NCBI GenBank assembly: GCA_964501545.1
Contig: CAZCSH010000009.1
Span: forward strand, 1 to 19,265
Reading direction: 5' to 3'
Source: CAZCSH01 sp964501545
GTDB taxonomy: Bacteria > Patescibacteriota > Minisyncoccia > Minisyncoccales > RBG-13-42-11
DNA: 19,265 nucleotides
This document shows positions 1 through 6,359 of this stretch, in pieces; positions within the stretch are counted from its first letter, which is position 1; the number at the start of each line of letters is the position of its first letter. Under the pieces are notes generated by a model. The model made no database searches, was not told the DNA's origin, and saw nothing but the letters and a program-made list of their open reading frames with translations. The translations under genes and the position numbers were made by a program.

Positions 1-10
1 CGACTAATTC

Positions 11-37
11 AAAAACCCCTCTTCTGGAGGGATTTTT
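11..37 (-). terminator. intrinsic terminator of the structured RNA
   Basis: CCCTC and GAGGG form a 5-bp core with a 5-nt loop, extended past one mismatch by five A-T pairs. On the minus strand the stem ends in GGGGTTTTT. It is nearly symmetrical, so it could also stop plus-strand transcription entering from outside the window. Confidence 0.7.
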
Positions 38-175
38 GATGGTTCCGCTGCTCCTAGAAATTTTATCGGAAAAAATTCCAGGTGGGACTCTCAGTCTTAG
101 CCCACAGGCTAAGAATCATGTCAGAATCCCCTAAAGAACTTTTGTACCAGATTTAACTAGGAAGGAAGCGGAACC
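11..175 (-). ncRNA. structured stand-alone RNA, 6S-like shape
   Basis: Seen: a consensus promoter (TTGACA, 18 bp, TATAAT) lies directly upstream and a U-tailed hairpin downstream. The 135-nt core (175-41) has paired ends: 175-167 pairs with 49-41 over 9 bp, and 161-157 with 57-53 over 5 bp. An apical arm pairs 130-123 with 91-84 (8 bp, one G-U) and is capped by a perfect 8-bp hairpin, 114-107 with 102-95, with a 4-nt loop. Between closing stem and apical arm are two unpaired strands of about 26 nt; the 3' one could form a small GGAA/UUCC hairpin. No ORF of note is present. Known: a closed stem, a large central bubble and an apical arm is the layout of 6S RNA, which binds RNA polymerase. Inferred: 6S RNA candidate. 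No diagnostic primary sequence is recognised, so another CPR RNA family is possible. Confidence 0.6.
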
Positions 176-181
176 TATTTT

Positions 182-211
182 ATTATATCGTTTTTAAGGC
201 AGGGCTGTCAA
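182..211 (-). promoter_or_regulatory. sigma70-type promoter of the structured RNA
   Basis: Minus strand: TTGACA at 211-206, an 18-bp spacer, TATAAT at 187-182, then 6 nt to the first base of the terminal stem at 175. Both hexamers match the consensus exactly. It sits in the 53-bp gap after the adenylate-kinase-like gene, so the RNA has its own start. Confidence 0.8.
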
Positions 212-228
212 TGCCAAAAAAGAAGGGT

Positions 229-1311
229 CTAGAGATTAAGGATTTTTACTATTTGTTTTATTAAAGAAACGGCAACAGGCGGAGGAAGTAAACTGTAAGA
301 AGGTTGCTTTTCGTCATCCAGAACCACCCAAGGACTCTCTTTAACTTCTACTTTTTTCTTCTTAGCATTCCAAGCGTAACGATACTCTGGAGTAATTTCA
401 TAATCATCAATATACTGTCTGGCTAGCTTCTTGGGCACCGAGTTCCTCAAAAGCACTTTGGGAACACCGTAAAGAGAAAGGGCTTGAGAAAGTAGCTGTT
501 CATCACTCTTTAGCCTTGCTTGAATTGGTTTAATGCCCAAAACATCTCCTTCTTTTGGCTCTAAACGAACTGGCTGACAAGCAGGATTGTCGCAAAGCAA
601 ATAGAAGGCTTTTTCTTTTTCAGAATATTCTATTTTTGAAGTCGGCAGGAGTTTGAAATTCCGGGAAGTCTGACAACGGGGACAAACCCTTCGGTACTTT
701 ATTCTTTCATCTATCACCTGCTCCGGCACATCAATCAAGACAAAAAGGTCGGCATCTTCTCGGTAGCCTACCAAATCCCGAAAGAAAAGGGTGAAGTTAA
801 TCTGGTTTAAGTCTCGAGGAAAACCATCAATAAAGAGAGTCTTTTTCTTTCTTTGACCAATCTCCCGCTTGATTAATGCCAAAATAAGCTCTGTGGGTAA
901 AAGAGGAGTTGTGGTGCTTCTGGTTTCCAAAAGAGAAAGTAATTCATTAATCGACTTCCAACCCCGATAGTTCTTTTCCAAAAACTCAATTAACTCTTTT
1001 CTTTTTTTCTTATCTGCCAGCTCTGTATCAACCTCACGAATCATATCACCAATAGAAAAATGGTCTATCATCTCAGGATTAACCACTTCGGCAAACATTT
1101 TAGAGTAAGTTCCCTTGCCAGAACTTTTCTTCCCTAAAAGATAAGCTATGAAAGTATTTCCTTTTTTAAGATATTGCCTGAGTTTTTTAATTTCTGGTCC
1201 GGCTTTAGCCTGAAAATACTTTTTCCTTTCTTTGGGGTTATTCAAATCAAACTCCTTCTTAAGTCCTTTAATTTTAGTTTTAAAAAGTGGAAACTTCATA
1301 CGATTGACCAT
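229..1311 (-). CDS. adenylate-kinase-like nucleoside monophosphate kinase
   Basis: The protein has 360 residues, against about 215 for ordinary adenylate kinase. After a basic N-terminal extension of about 50 residues comes the P-loop GKKSSGKGT (60-68), then an NMP-binding segment with FSIGDMIRE and the IDGFPRD motif near 160. A LID region follows with a Cys pair (CPRC near 210) and a second Cys pair (CDNPAC) about 35 residues on, suggesting a zinc-stabilised lid. A Lys-rich C-terminal extension of about 80 residues is unassigned. Such proteins transfer phosphate from ATP to AMP or another NMP in the cytoplasm; the substrate cannot be fixed here. The start overlaps the end of the upstream metallo-beta-lactamase gene by 32 bp. 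Met5 (1299) is an alternative start, and neither has a convincing ribosome site. Confidence 0.8.
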   Translation of the reverse strand: MVNRMKFPLFKTKIKGLKKEFDLNNPKERKKYFQAKAGPEIKKLRQYLKKGNTFIAYLLGKKSSGKGTYSKMFAEVVNPEMIDHFSIGDMIREVDTELADKKKRKELIEFLEKNYRGWKSINELLSLLETRSTTTPLLPTELILALIKREIGQRKKKTLFIDGFPRDLNQINFTLFFRDLVGYREDADLFVLIDVPEQVIDERIKYRRVCPRCQTSRNFKLLPTSKIEYSEKEKAFYLLCDNPACQPVRLEPKEGDVLGIKPIQARLKSDEQLLSQALSLYGVPKVLLRNSVPKKLARQYIDDYEITPEYRYAWNAKKKKVEVKESPWVVLDDEKQPSYSLLPPPVAVSLIKQIVKILNL

Positions 1312-2137
1312 TGGAAGTAATCTTAATATTACCTTCTAAATCTGTCCTGACAATCTTTATACCATATTTTTCCAAAGTCTCCAATGTTTCAGGACTCGGA
1401 TGACCATATTTGTTGTCTCGACCTACAGATATCACGGCAACTGCTGGCAGAACCCCAGCTACAAATTCTTCTAGACTGGAGGTTTTACTGCCGTGGTGCC
1501 CCACCTTTAAGACATCGGCTCTAATCTCTTCTTTGGCCTGGCTTAGTAATTGACGCTCCGCAGTTTTAGGGGCGTCACCAGTGAATAAAAAAGAATTATT
1601 TTCAAAGACTAATCGGAAAATAATGGAACTGTTGTTAGTATTGCTCATCTCTTGGTTTTCTAAACTCTCAAAAGGAAACAGAACCTTTATTTCGATTAGG
1701 CCGGGCTCAGCCGAAAGACCTCTTTTGGCAATATATATTTTAGCCCCCTCTTCTTGAATCAACCTTTTCCATTCTTTGTACTCTGCCGTCTCTTTCAAAA
1801 CTCCTGTCCAGAGAATATTTTCCACCTTATATCTCTTTAAAACCTCCAAGAGCCCCCCAATGTGGTCGTGCTCTGGGTGGGTTAAAACAATTAAATCAAT
1901 AGTTCTGTCCCAGAAAGGAATCTCATCAGCCAATTTTTCCAAAACCGTACCGTCCGGCCCGCCGTCAATCAGAATCTGATGGCTTTCTGGTGTTTCAATA
2001 AAAATTGCGTCTCCCTGGCCAACATCAAAGAAAGTAATCTCTAGAGTTTTGACCTGGCTCAAATCGTAGACCCAAAACCAAGCCAAAACATTCAGCCCAA
2101 AAAGAAAAACCATAATTAAACCGGGCTTAACTTTCAT
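1280..2137 (-). CDS. ComEC/Rec2-like metallo-beta-lactamase domain protein
   Basis: A hydrophobic N-terminal segment (signal anchor) is followed by a metallo-beta-lactamase fold. The fold shows FFDVGQGDA, IDGGP, the metal motif THPEHDHIGG (two His, Asp, His), TGDAP, VGHHGSKTS and GHPSP. These match the C-terminal domain of ComEC, known from DNA uptake, but the multi-spanning competence domain is absent, so this is a membrane-tethered extracytoplasmic hydrolase, perhaps a nuclease or phosphodiesterase (inference). I chose the ATG at 2137, which overlaps the stop of the FkbM gene (ATGAAAGTTAA) as in translational coupling. An in-frame ATG at 2155 would add six residues. Downstream it overlaps the kinase-like gene. 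Confidence 0.8.
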   Translation of the reverse strand: MKVKPGLIMVFLFGLNVLAWFWVYDLSQVKTLEITFFDVGQGDAIFIETPESHQILIDGGPDGTVLEKLADEIPFWDRTIDLIVLTHPEHDHIGGLLEVLKRYKVENILWTGVLKETAEYKEWKRLIQEEGAKIYIAKRGLSAEPGLIEIKVLFPFESLENQEMSNTNNSSIIFRLVFENNSFLFTGDAPKTAERQLLSQAKEEIRADVLKVGHHGSKTSSLEEFVAGVLPAVAVISVGRDNKYGHPSPETLETLEKYGIKIVRTDLEGNIKITSNGQSYEVSTF

Positions 2138-2909
2138 TGGACAAACACAAAACATTAATCACTGCCCCTAGTGAGCACCCTGGAATGGGGGGTGTTTTTT
2201 CATAAAGAGCAAAGAGCGATTCTTTGGTCAGGCGTTTAAGATTATTGAGTGAATAGAGAGAATAATCTAAAGAATATAATAAATCAATCAACTCATCTAA
2301 AGTATTATTATGCCAGGCTAAACTAAACTTACAAAATTCAACCACCATTTTGGGTTTATATTTTCTGATTAGATCAGAGCTGGCTTTAATTATTTTATAC
2401 TCGTAGCCGTCAGTATCAATTTTTATAAAATCTACTCGCTCTTTTAAATTAAGGGGGTTGGTCTCAGACAAAGCTTCTTTTCTTATTATCACATTGTTTA
2501 AATTGTTTAGTTTTAAGTTATGTTTTAACTTTTCTATATTTTTCTCGTCTGGCTCAAAAGCTATTACTTTTCCCTCTTGACCCACATCTTTTGCCAGACG
2601 ACAGGTATGAATGCCTATATTGGCTCCGATATCAACTGCCGTCATGCCAGTTTTTACAAACCTGTCAACGACGGCCGAAACAAAGGGCTCATAGCCTCTG
2701 CCATAATACATCTCAACTCCACTCTTGATATTCAGGTCAACCCTGTATTTAATACCGTCTATCTCGGCTACCGCAATTTTGTTTTCTTTCATTCTCGGCT
2801 CCAGCTGTTTTAAATACAGTTTTCTTAGGCTGTTCTTAAAGGGCTTTATGGCTAGTTTTCCATAAAGACCAACTAGATTAACTACTATTGTCTTAAAAGG
2901 GTTTCTCAT
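2127..2909 (-). CDS. FkbM family SAM-dependent methyltransferase
   Basis: The protein has 260 residues. The Rossmann-type core carries motif I AVDIGANIGIHT (about 90-101), the acidic loop AFEPDEKNIEKLKHN and the family's later motif FIKIDTDGYEYKII, followed by VVEFCKF. FkbM proteins methylate hydroxyls of sugars, polyketides or surface glycans; the acceptor is not visible. The N-terminal 45 residues are basic and amphipathic, which might favour the membrane surface. It is the first gene of a short unit with the metallo-beta-lactamase and kinase-like genes, which overlap one after another. Its own extended -10 promoter and a leader palindrome lie upstream. No Shine-Dalgarno sequence precedes the ATG. 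Confidence 0.85.
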   Translation of the reverse strand: MRNPFKTIVVNLVGLYGKLAIKPFKNSLRKLYLKQLEPRMKENKIAVAEIDGIKYRVDLNIKSGVEMYYGRGYEPFVSAVVDRFVKTGMTAVDIGANIGIHTCRLAKDVGQEGKVIAFEPDEKNIEKLKHNLKLNNLNNVIIRKEALSETNPLNLKERVDFIKIDTDGYEYKIIKASSDLIRKYKPKMVVEFCKFSLAWHNNTLDELIDLLYSLDYSLYSLNNLKRLTKESLFALYEKTPPIPGCSLGAVINVLCLSNES

Positions 2910-2915
2910 TTTTAT

Positions 2916-2932
2916 ATTAAGCCTGGCTTAAT
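2916..2932. promoter_or_regulatory. operator-like palindrome in the FkbM leader
   Basis: ATTAAGCC and GGCTTAAT form a perfect 8-bp inverted repeat around one central base. It lies between the -10 box (2952-2947) and the FkbM start (2909), where a bound repressor or an RNA hairpin could act. No cognate regulator is identifiable. Confidence 0.5.
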
Positions 2933-2946
2933 CTCTATATTACTTT

Positions 2947-2955
2947 ATTATAACA
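2947..2955 (-). promoter_or_regulatory. extended -10 promoter of the FkbM operon
   Basis: The minus strand reads TGTTATAAT: a perfect TATAAT with an upstream TGn. No good -35 hexamer is seen at 16-18 bp, as is common for extended -10 promoters. The transcript would start near 2940, about 30 nt before the ATG. The box directly follows the terminator of the previous gene. Confidence 0.6.
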
Positions 2956-2956
2956 G

Positions 2957-2991
2957 AAAAGAAAACGCCCAAAGGTTTTAACTCTGGACGT
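2957..2991 (-). terminator. intrinsic terminator after the DUF5679-like gene
   Basis: The minus strand has ACGTCCAGAG pairing with CTTTGGGCGT (10 bp, two G-U) around a short loop, followed by TTTTCTTTTC. It is 40-74 nt beyond the stop of the small zinc-ribbon gene. Confidence 0.7.
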
Positions 2992-3030
2992 TCACATTAA
3001 AGACTTCCGGAAGCCTTGAATACCGAGACC

Positions 3031-3186
3031 TTAGGCCTTACCCATAATTCGGAACATCTTGGTGCCACATTTTGGGCAAACACCGGTCATAGCCTTTCGC
3101 TTTACTCCACCCTTTCCTTTCATTGTCACTTCCTTTGGATTCTTGATCTCTTGTTTCTTTCTACATTTAACACAGTAACCTTGCAT
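3031..3186 (-). CDS. DUF5679-like small zinc-ribbon protein
   Basis: This 51-residue protein was found by translating the gap by hand. It starts MQGYCVKCRKK and ends with CPKCGTKMFRIMGKA. Cys5 and Cys8 form one CxxC and a second CPKC follows about 30 residues later, giving a four-Cys zinc ribbon. The middle is Lys-rich. I recognise the pattern (MQGYCVKC...VCPxCGTKxFRI) as the short DUF5679-type proteins frequent in CPR genomes and some archaea; function unknown. Small size, high charge and the zinc site suggest nucleic-acid or ribosome binding (inference). The ATG is 37 nt after a long inverted repeat in the leader, and a terminator follows the stop, so the gene looks monocistronic. Confidence 0.8.
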   Translation of the reverse strand: MQGYCVKCRKKQEIKNPKEVTMKGKGGVKRKAMTGVCPKCGTKMFRIMGKA

Positions 3187-3223
3187 AGTATTTTAAAAAA
3201 GATTAATTTTCAGAACGACCTTT

Positions 3224-3308
3224 ACCCCCCACCACTTTGCAATAACTTTTTCTCATTGAGCTAAAATCTTGTTATTGAGTCTTAAATTACGACAAAGTGG
3301 TGGGGGGT
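3224..3308 (-). repeat. long inverted repeat in the DUF5679-like leader
   Basis: ACCCCCCACCACTTTG (3224-3239) and its exact complement (3293-3308) form a perfect 16-bp stem with a 53-nt loop. Inside it CAATAAC (3240-3246) pairs with GTTATTG (3271-3277), stacked directly on the main stem from one side. As minus-strand RNA this is a stable nested hairpin in the 5' leader. It lacks a U-tract, so it is not an intrinsic terminator. It could be a leader RNA element or a miniature mobile element. Confidence 0.7.
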
Positions 3309-3316
3309 TATCCACA
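3308..3316 (+). promoter_or_regulatory. DnaA-box match
   Basis: TTATCCACA equals the classical DnaA box and abuts the right arm of the inverted repeat. A second exact copy is at 11250. One isolated box is weak evidence for DnaA binding. Confidence 0.35.
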
Positions 3317-3378
3317 GTCTTATTTTAGCTTAATTTAAGTAAAAGTGGTAGTCAAGCCCTGCAACCGCTCGGAGGTAT

Positions 3379-3654
3379 TCATTTTATTATTTTTATTGCC
3401 TTACCCTCTATCAGGGCTTTAGTAACCTTCTTGTAGGCAGAGGTTAATATCCTTTGGAAAGTGCTTTGGGAAGTGTTCATTCTCTTAGCTGCTTCTTCTT
3501 GCTCCAAATCCTGGATATTCCTCAGCCTTAAAGCCTCAGCTTCCTCGCCAGTCAGCTCAACTACTTCCAAAAATCTCATCGGCACGCCCCGGGGTTTAAA
3601 ATAGGTTACATTGGGATTAAACTTTATTCTCCGAAAAAGTCTTGGTCTCGGCAT
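3379..3654 (-). CDS. UPF0251/DUF134 predicted DNA-binding protein
   Basis: The protein has 91 residues, near the family's usual size. It begins MPRPRLFRRI, has the typical FKPRGVP stretch and then a helix-turn-helix of sigma-4-like type: LTGEEAEALRLRNIQDLEQ followed by EEAAKRMNTSQSTFQRIL. The family is predicted to bind DNA; targets are not known to me. The start is 1 nt after the CDF gene's stop (TAATATG), so the two are translationally linked. DUF134 proteins commonly sit beside DUF5320-like and metal or Fe-S genes, as here, which suggests a metal-responsive regulator of this cluster (inference). Confidence 0.85.
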   Translation of the reverse strand: MPRPRLFRRIKFNPNVTYFKPRGVPMRFLEVVELTGEEAEALRLRNIQDLEQEEAAKRMNTSQSTFQRILTSAYKKVTKALIEGKAIKIIK

Positions 3655-3655
3655 A

Positions 3656-4636
3656 TTATTCTCTACTTAAATTTGTGCCGCATTTGGGACATTTCAAGTT
3701 TGGGCAAGGTATTCCCTGTTGGTGCGGCATTTTGTATCCGCATTCTGGACAAGTACAATAACCGCTGGGCCCCCGACTGGCTGCCCCCTTTACACTTCTT
3801 CTAAACCGACCTTGCCTCTGCCAGCCGAAGCCTCGACCAAAAGCGGGCTTGTAAAATCCAGTCGAAACCTCATGACTTTTAATTTGAATGGCAACATAAG
3901 AAAGATTTTCAATTTCCTTCATTAATTTTTTTCTTAAATCTTCAGAAATTTTCGTTGCCTCTTCCACGCTTAAATTACTTGGCAGTTCTATTTCTAAATT
4001 GGCATTGATAACTGAACCTTTTTTCTGTGTTTTTAGGGAAAAAATTTCAACATTTTGGGTTTTGGCGATTGTTTTTATCTTTTCTTCAATTTCTTCTCCT
4101 GCCGAGACATCAAGCAAAGAATCAACAGCTTCCTTGCCCAACGAAAAAGATTCTTTGACGATGTAGAAACCGACCAGCAGAGCCAAAAGCGAATCGGTAT
4201 AAATCCAATATTTGGCAAAGAATAATCCTACCAGGACCGCCAAGGAAGCAAACACATCAACCCTGGAATGGAATCCGTCTGAAAGCAAGCTGATGGAGTT
4301 TTCCTTTTTGCCAAAATGAATTTTTATTCTAGCCATTGATTCGTTCACGATGGCCGAAAATACCATTACACCGAAAGCCAAGTAACCGATTGTTATTTTC
4401 TCCGGATTAAGAAGGTTTTGAAAAGCCTCGTAAATAATTCCCGCACCCGTTATCAAAAGAATTATAGTGATAATCGCACCTCCTAAAACCTCAAACTTGT
4501 AATGGCCATAAGGATATTTTTGGTCCTCCGGCTTTTTGGAAATCCTAATTCCAATATAACCGACTGCCGAGGAAAAAATATCCATAAAGGAATGAAGGCC
4601 TTCCCCGACCGAATCCTCTTCCATATCCACGACCAA
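3656..4636 (-). CDS. cation diffusion facilitator, N-terminally truncated
   Basis: CDF exporters move Zn2+, Fe2+ or similar ions out of the cytoplasm by proton exchange. Seen: HxxxD in the second-helix region (His15, Asp19), the PYGHYKFE loop, a second HxxxD (His123, Asp127), further membrane helices and the cytoplasmic C-terminal domain. The tail carries a zinc ribbon with CxxC pairs at 296/299 and 316/319. Two HxxxD pairs are typical of zinc-type site A. The first membrane helix expected before SVGEGLHS is missing: the reading frame instead overlaps the Gly/Arg-rich end of the preceding gene in another frame. The only upstream start is a TTG (4636); ATG at 4624 is an alternative. Without TM1 the protein may be inactive, or the assembly may have lost bases. 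Confidence 0.75.
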   Translation of the reverse strand: MVVDMEEDSVGEGLHSFMDIFSSAVGYIGIRISKKPEDQKYPYGHYKFEVLGGAIITIILLITGAGIIYEAFQNLLNPEKITIGYLAFGVMVFSAIVNESMARIKIHFGKKENSISLLSDGFHSRVDVFASLAVLVGLFFAKYWIYTDSLLALLVGFYIVKESFSLGKEAVDSLLDVSAGEEIEEKIKTIAKTQNVEIFSLKTQKKGSVINANLEIELPSNLSVEEATKISEDLRKKLMKEIENLSYVAIQIKSHEVSTGFYKPAFGRGFGWQRQGRFRRSVKGAASRGPSGYCTCPECGYKMPHQQGIPCPNLKCPKCGTNLSRE

Positions 4637-4733
4637 AGCCTCTTCCTCGTCCCATTCCTGCGCCGCAAGGGCCTAAACCCCAGCCCGTGCCGGCACCCGA
4701 ACCTCCAGGACCTGTTCCGTCAAATCTTGGCAT
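4545..4733 (-). CDS. DUF5320-like Gly/Arg-rich protein, 3' end lost
   Basis: This 62-residue frame starts MPRFDGTGPGGSGAGTG, the typical opening of DUF5320-like proteins, and runs through a GRGFGRGYGRGFGRG tract (about 30-45). After that the frame runs out of frame through CDF coding sequence (PSFLYGYFF...), ending at a chance stop. Intact members usually go on into a charged helical or Cys-containing C-terminus. The sequence therefore looks like a 5' gene fragment joined by deletion to a CDF gene that lost its own 5' end; the junction lies near 4575-4610. Function unknown; members neighbour DUF134 and metal-related genes. Confidence 0.6.
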   Translation of the reverse strand: MPRFDGTGPGGSGAGTGWGLGPCGAGMGRGRGFGRGYGRGFGRGRPSFLYGYFFLGSRLYWN

Positions 4734-4803
4734 ATTTTTATGCTAAATGATTTATAAACGACCTTTCCATTTTGAATATACACCCATAACTATCTATTGC
4801 CAA

Positions 4804-4815
4804 CCCCGTTAGAAT
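4804..4815 (-). repeat. TTCTAACGGGG repeat, copy 3
   Basis: The minus strand reads ATTCTAACGGGG just past the uracil-DNA glycosylase stop codon. The same 11-mer TTCTAACGGGG lies just upstream of that gene at 5402-5412, and in inverted form at 5454-5464. Confidence 0.6.
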
Positions 4816-4819
4816 AATC

Positions 4820-5392
4820 TTAGCAACTTTTCAAAACACTAAAATCTCTTTTTAAGATCTCTTTAAGATTAGGGTTATAGGTAGCTACGGCTGGATGATA
4901 AAGAGGGATAATCTTTACTCCCCCAAACAAACTTCTAGATTCAAAAACTTTTCCGTGAATTTTACTGATTCCCTCAATTTGCTCTTTCAGACCATATTTT
5001 TCCATAAGAAATCTCATTGAATATCTTCCTAAGGGACAAATTACTTCTGGTTTAATGATTTTAATTTGTCTCTCTAGATAAGGAGTGCAGGCTTCAATTT
5101 CTTCTGATTGAGGATCACGATTCTCTGGCGGACGACATTTGAGCAAATTTGTAATATAAACTTCTTCTCTTTTGATTTTTGTTGATCTCAAAAGTTCATC
5201 TAAGACCTCTCCTGCAGCTCCGCAAAAGGGTCGACCTGTTTTGTCTTCAGAAGCTCCTGGCGCCTCCCCTACCAGTATTATTTTTGCCTCAACTGAACCT
5301 TCTCCAATTACCGGATTGTTTCTGGTTTTATAAAGTTCGCATTTTTTACAATCCAGAACCTCTTTTTTTATTCTTTCCAATTCTTCTATCAT
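4820..5392 (-). CDS. family 4 uracil-DNA glycosylase, Fe-S type
   Basis: The 190-residue protein is the usual size for family 4 enzymes, which excise uracil from DNA as the first step of base-excision repair. Seen: the catalytic region GEAPGASEDKTGRPFCG (42-58), the LLKCRPPENR motif and, near the C-terminus, LYHPAVATYNPN. Four cysteines sit where the 4Fe-4S ligands are expected: 15, 18, 86 and 102. The family is known from thermophiles and from many bacteria, including anaerobes. The ATG is 9 nt after an inverted repeat between it and the upstream ABC permease, and similar short repeats flank the gene, so it may be a discrete cassette (inference). Confidence 0.9.
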   Translation of the reverse strand: MIEELERIKKEVLDCKKCELYKTRNNPVIGEGSVEAKIILVGEAPGASEDKTGRPFCGAAGEVLDELLRSTKIKREEVYITNLLKCRPPENRDPQSEEIEACTPYLERQIKIIKPEVICPLGRYSMRFLMEKYGLKEQIEGISKIHGKVFESRSLFGGVKIIPLYHPAVATYNPNLKEILKRDFSVLKSC

Positions 5393-5400
5393 CTTTTCTT

Positions 5401-5465
5401 GCCCCGTTAGAAATTTTGAAGTCTTATATTAGCGCTTTGATTCTTTGTCTAATTTCTAACGGGGC
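5401..5465. repeat. 15-bp inverted repeat around permease stop codon
   Basis: GCCCCGTTAGAAATT (5401-5415) and its exact complement (5451-5465) enclose 35 nt. The right arm contains the permease stop codon (CGT TAG on the minus strand), and the left arm ends 9 bp before the glycosylase start. As RNA it is a strong hairpin in the mRNA between the two genes. There is no U-tract. It may moderate downstream expression, or be a miniature inverted-repeat element. Confidence 0.65.
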
Positions 5466-6223
5466 TTGAGAATTAAAGAAATTAAGAAAAAGAAAGTAGC
5501 AACAAGAACAATCAAAGGGCCAGCCGGAAATCCAATTACTTTAAAAAGAAAAATTCCCAAAAGCGAACTTATCGCTCCAAATAATAATCCTAAAAGAGAA
5601 AATTGAAATAAATTTTTACTGAAATTTCTGCTAGTAGCGGCCGGAATTGCCACTAAAGCGGCAGTCAAAAGACCTCCGACCACTTTTACTCCCAGGGCAA
5701 CAATTATCGCAATAGATAACAAATACAAAAGATTATATCTTTTAACCTCTATTCCCTCAGACTTTGCTAAATCCTCAGAGATATTAATCAAGGTTATTTT
5801 AGAATAAATTTTTTTGATTATTAAAAAGAGAGAAAGACATAAAAAGCTCACTATTACTGTGTCCCAAAAATTAACTTTGGAAATATCACCGATTAAAGCG
5901 GTTTCTGCCTGTTCAATTGGCAAAAATAAAAAAGCAATGGCAACGCCTGAAGCAAAAACAACAGCAGTTAAAGCTTCCATTGGTAGTTTTGTCCTTATTT
6001 CAAAAAGCCAAATTAAAATAATTCCTAAAATAACAAAAGGGAAAGCTCCCAAAGAAACATCAAAGCCATAAAGCAAAGCCAGGGCAATTCCAGGCAAAGT
6101 TAGGTGACCTAAGGGACCGGCAGCTAAAACCATTCTTTTTGAGAGCATTAAAGTTCCTAAATATCCCGCCACTCCTCCAATAAAAACTCCGCAAATTAAA
6201 CTAAGAAAAAATTGAAAGTCCAT
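5456..6223 (-). CDS. metal ABC transporter permease, ZnuB/MntB type
   Basis: The 255-residue integral membrane protein has about eight or nine hydrophobic segments, fitting the ABC-3 family that imports Zn2+, Mn2+ or Fe2+. Family marks include the segment LAAGPLGHLTLPGIALA after TM2, the cytoplasmic coupling stretch SEDLAKSEGIEVKRYN and KVVGGLLTAALVAIPAATSRN. I chose the ATG at 6223 (MDFQFFLSL); the longer frame to 6280 adds a non-family segment that runs through an intergenic hairpin cluster. The cognate ATPase gene is 136 bp upstream. No substrate-binding protein gene is in the window, so the metal cannot be named. Confidence 0.85.
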   Translation of the reverse strand: MDFQFFLSLICGVFIGGVAGYLGTLMLSKRMVLAAGPLGHLTLPGIALALLYGFDVSLGAFPFVILGIILIWLFEIRTKLPMEALTAVVFASGVAIAFLFLPIEQAETALIGDISKVNFWDTVIVSFLCLSLFLIIKKIYSKITLINISEDLAKSEGIEVKRYNLLYLLSIAIIVALGVKVVGGLLTAALVAIPAATSRNFSKNLFQFSLLGLLFGAISSLLGIFLFKVIGFPAGPLIVLVATFFFLISLILKPR

Positions 6224-6246
6224 AATATTTAGAGTCGATGAAGTTT

Positions 6247-6304
6247 GCCCCTTCGGAGGCGATGAAGGACAATCCTTCATCTATGACCCTGCGCCCTTTC
6301 GGGC
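6247..6304. repeat. cluster of three short hairpins between transporter genes
   Basis: In the 136-bp gap there are a C(UUCG)G-type hairpin (6247-6260), a perfect 9-bp stem GATGAAGGA/TCCTTCATC with a 3-nt loop (6261-6281), and GCCC/GGGC with a 4-nt loop (6293-6304; GAAA on the minus strand). None has a U-tract. Such palindromes could protect mRNA ends or set the ATPase/permease ratio. Confidence 0.6.
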
Positions 6305-6359
6305 TTGGGAGTTTGTCTTTATCTTCGCCCTTCGCTATGCTCGGGTAATTGAAATTTTT

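Noticed and set aside
161..169. GGAAGGAAGC resembling the SRP RNA tetraloop motif (plus strand)
   Set aside because: The promoter and terminator are on the minus strand, and these bases pair as the terminal stem; the rest of the SRP helix 8 is missing.
41..175. 5S rRNA (paired ends, about 120-135 nt)
   Set aside because: None of the conserved 5S loop sequences is present, and no 16S/23S genes are nearby.
1776..1979. Plus-strand ORF opposite the metallo-beta-lactamase gene
   Set aside because: It is a shadow of a minus-strand gene with clear catalytic motifs; no family features and no promoter.
3224..3308. Long inverted repeat as an integron attC site
   Set aside because: The ends lack the GTTRRRY/RYYYAAC core sites, the arms pair perfectly without extrahelical bases, and no integrase is present.
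3308..3316. DnaA box as part of a replication origin
   Set aside because: Only one box at each of two distant places, no AT-rich unwinding region with box clusters, and no dnaA or dnaN gene nearby.
4483..4668. 61-codon Arg-rich minus-strand ORF
   Set aside because: It is the third frame of the Gly/Arg-rich and CDF region and resembles no protein.
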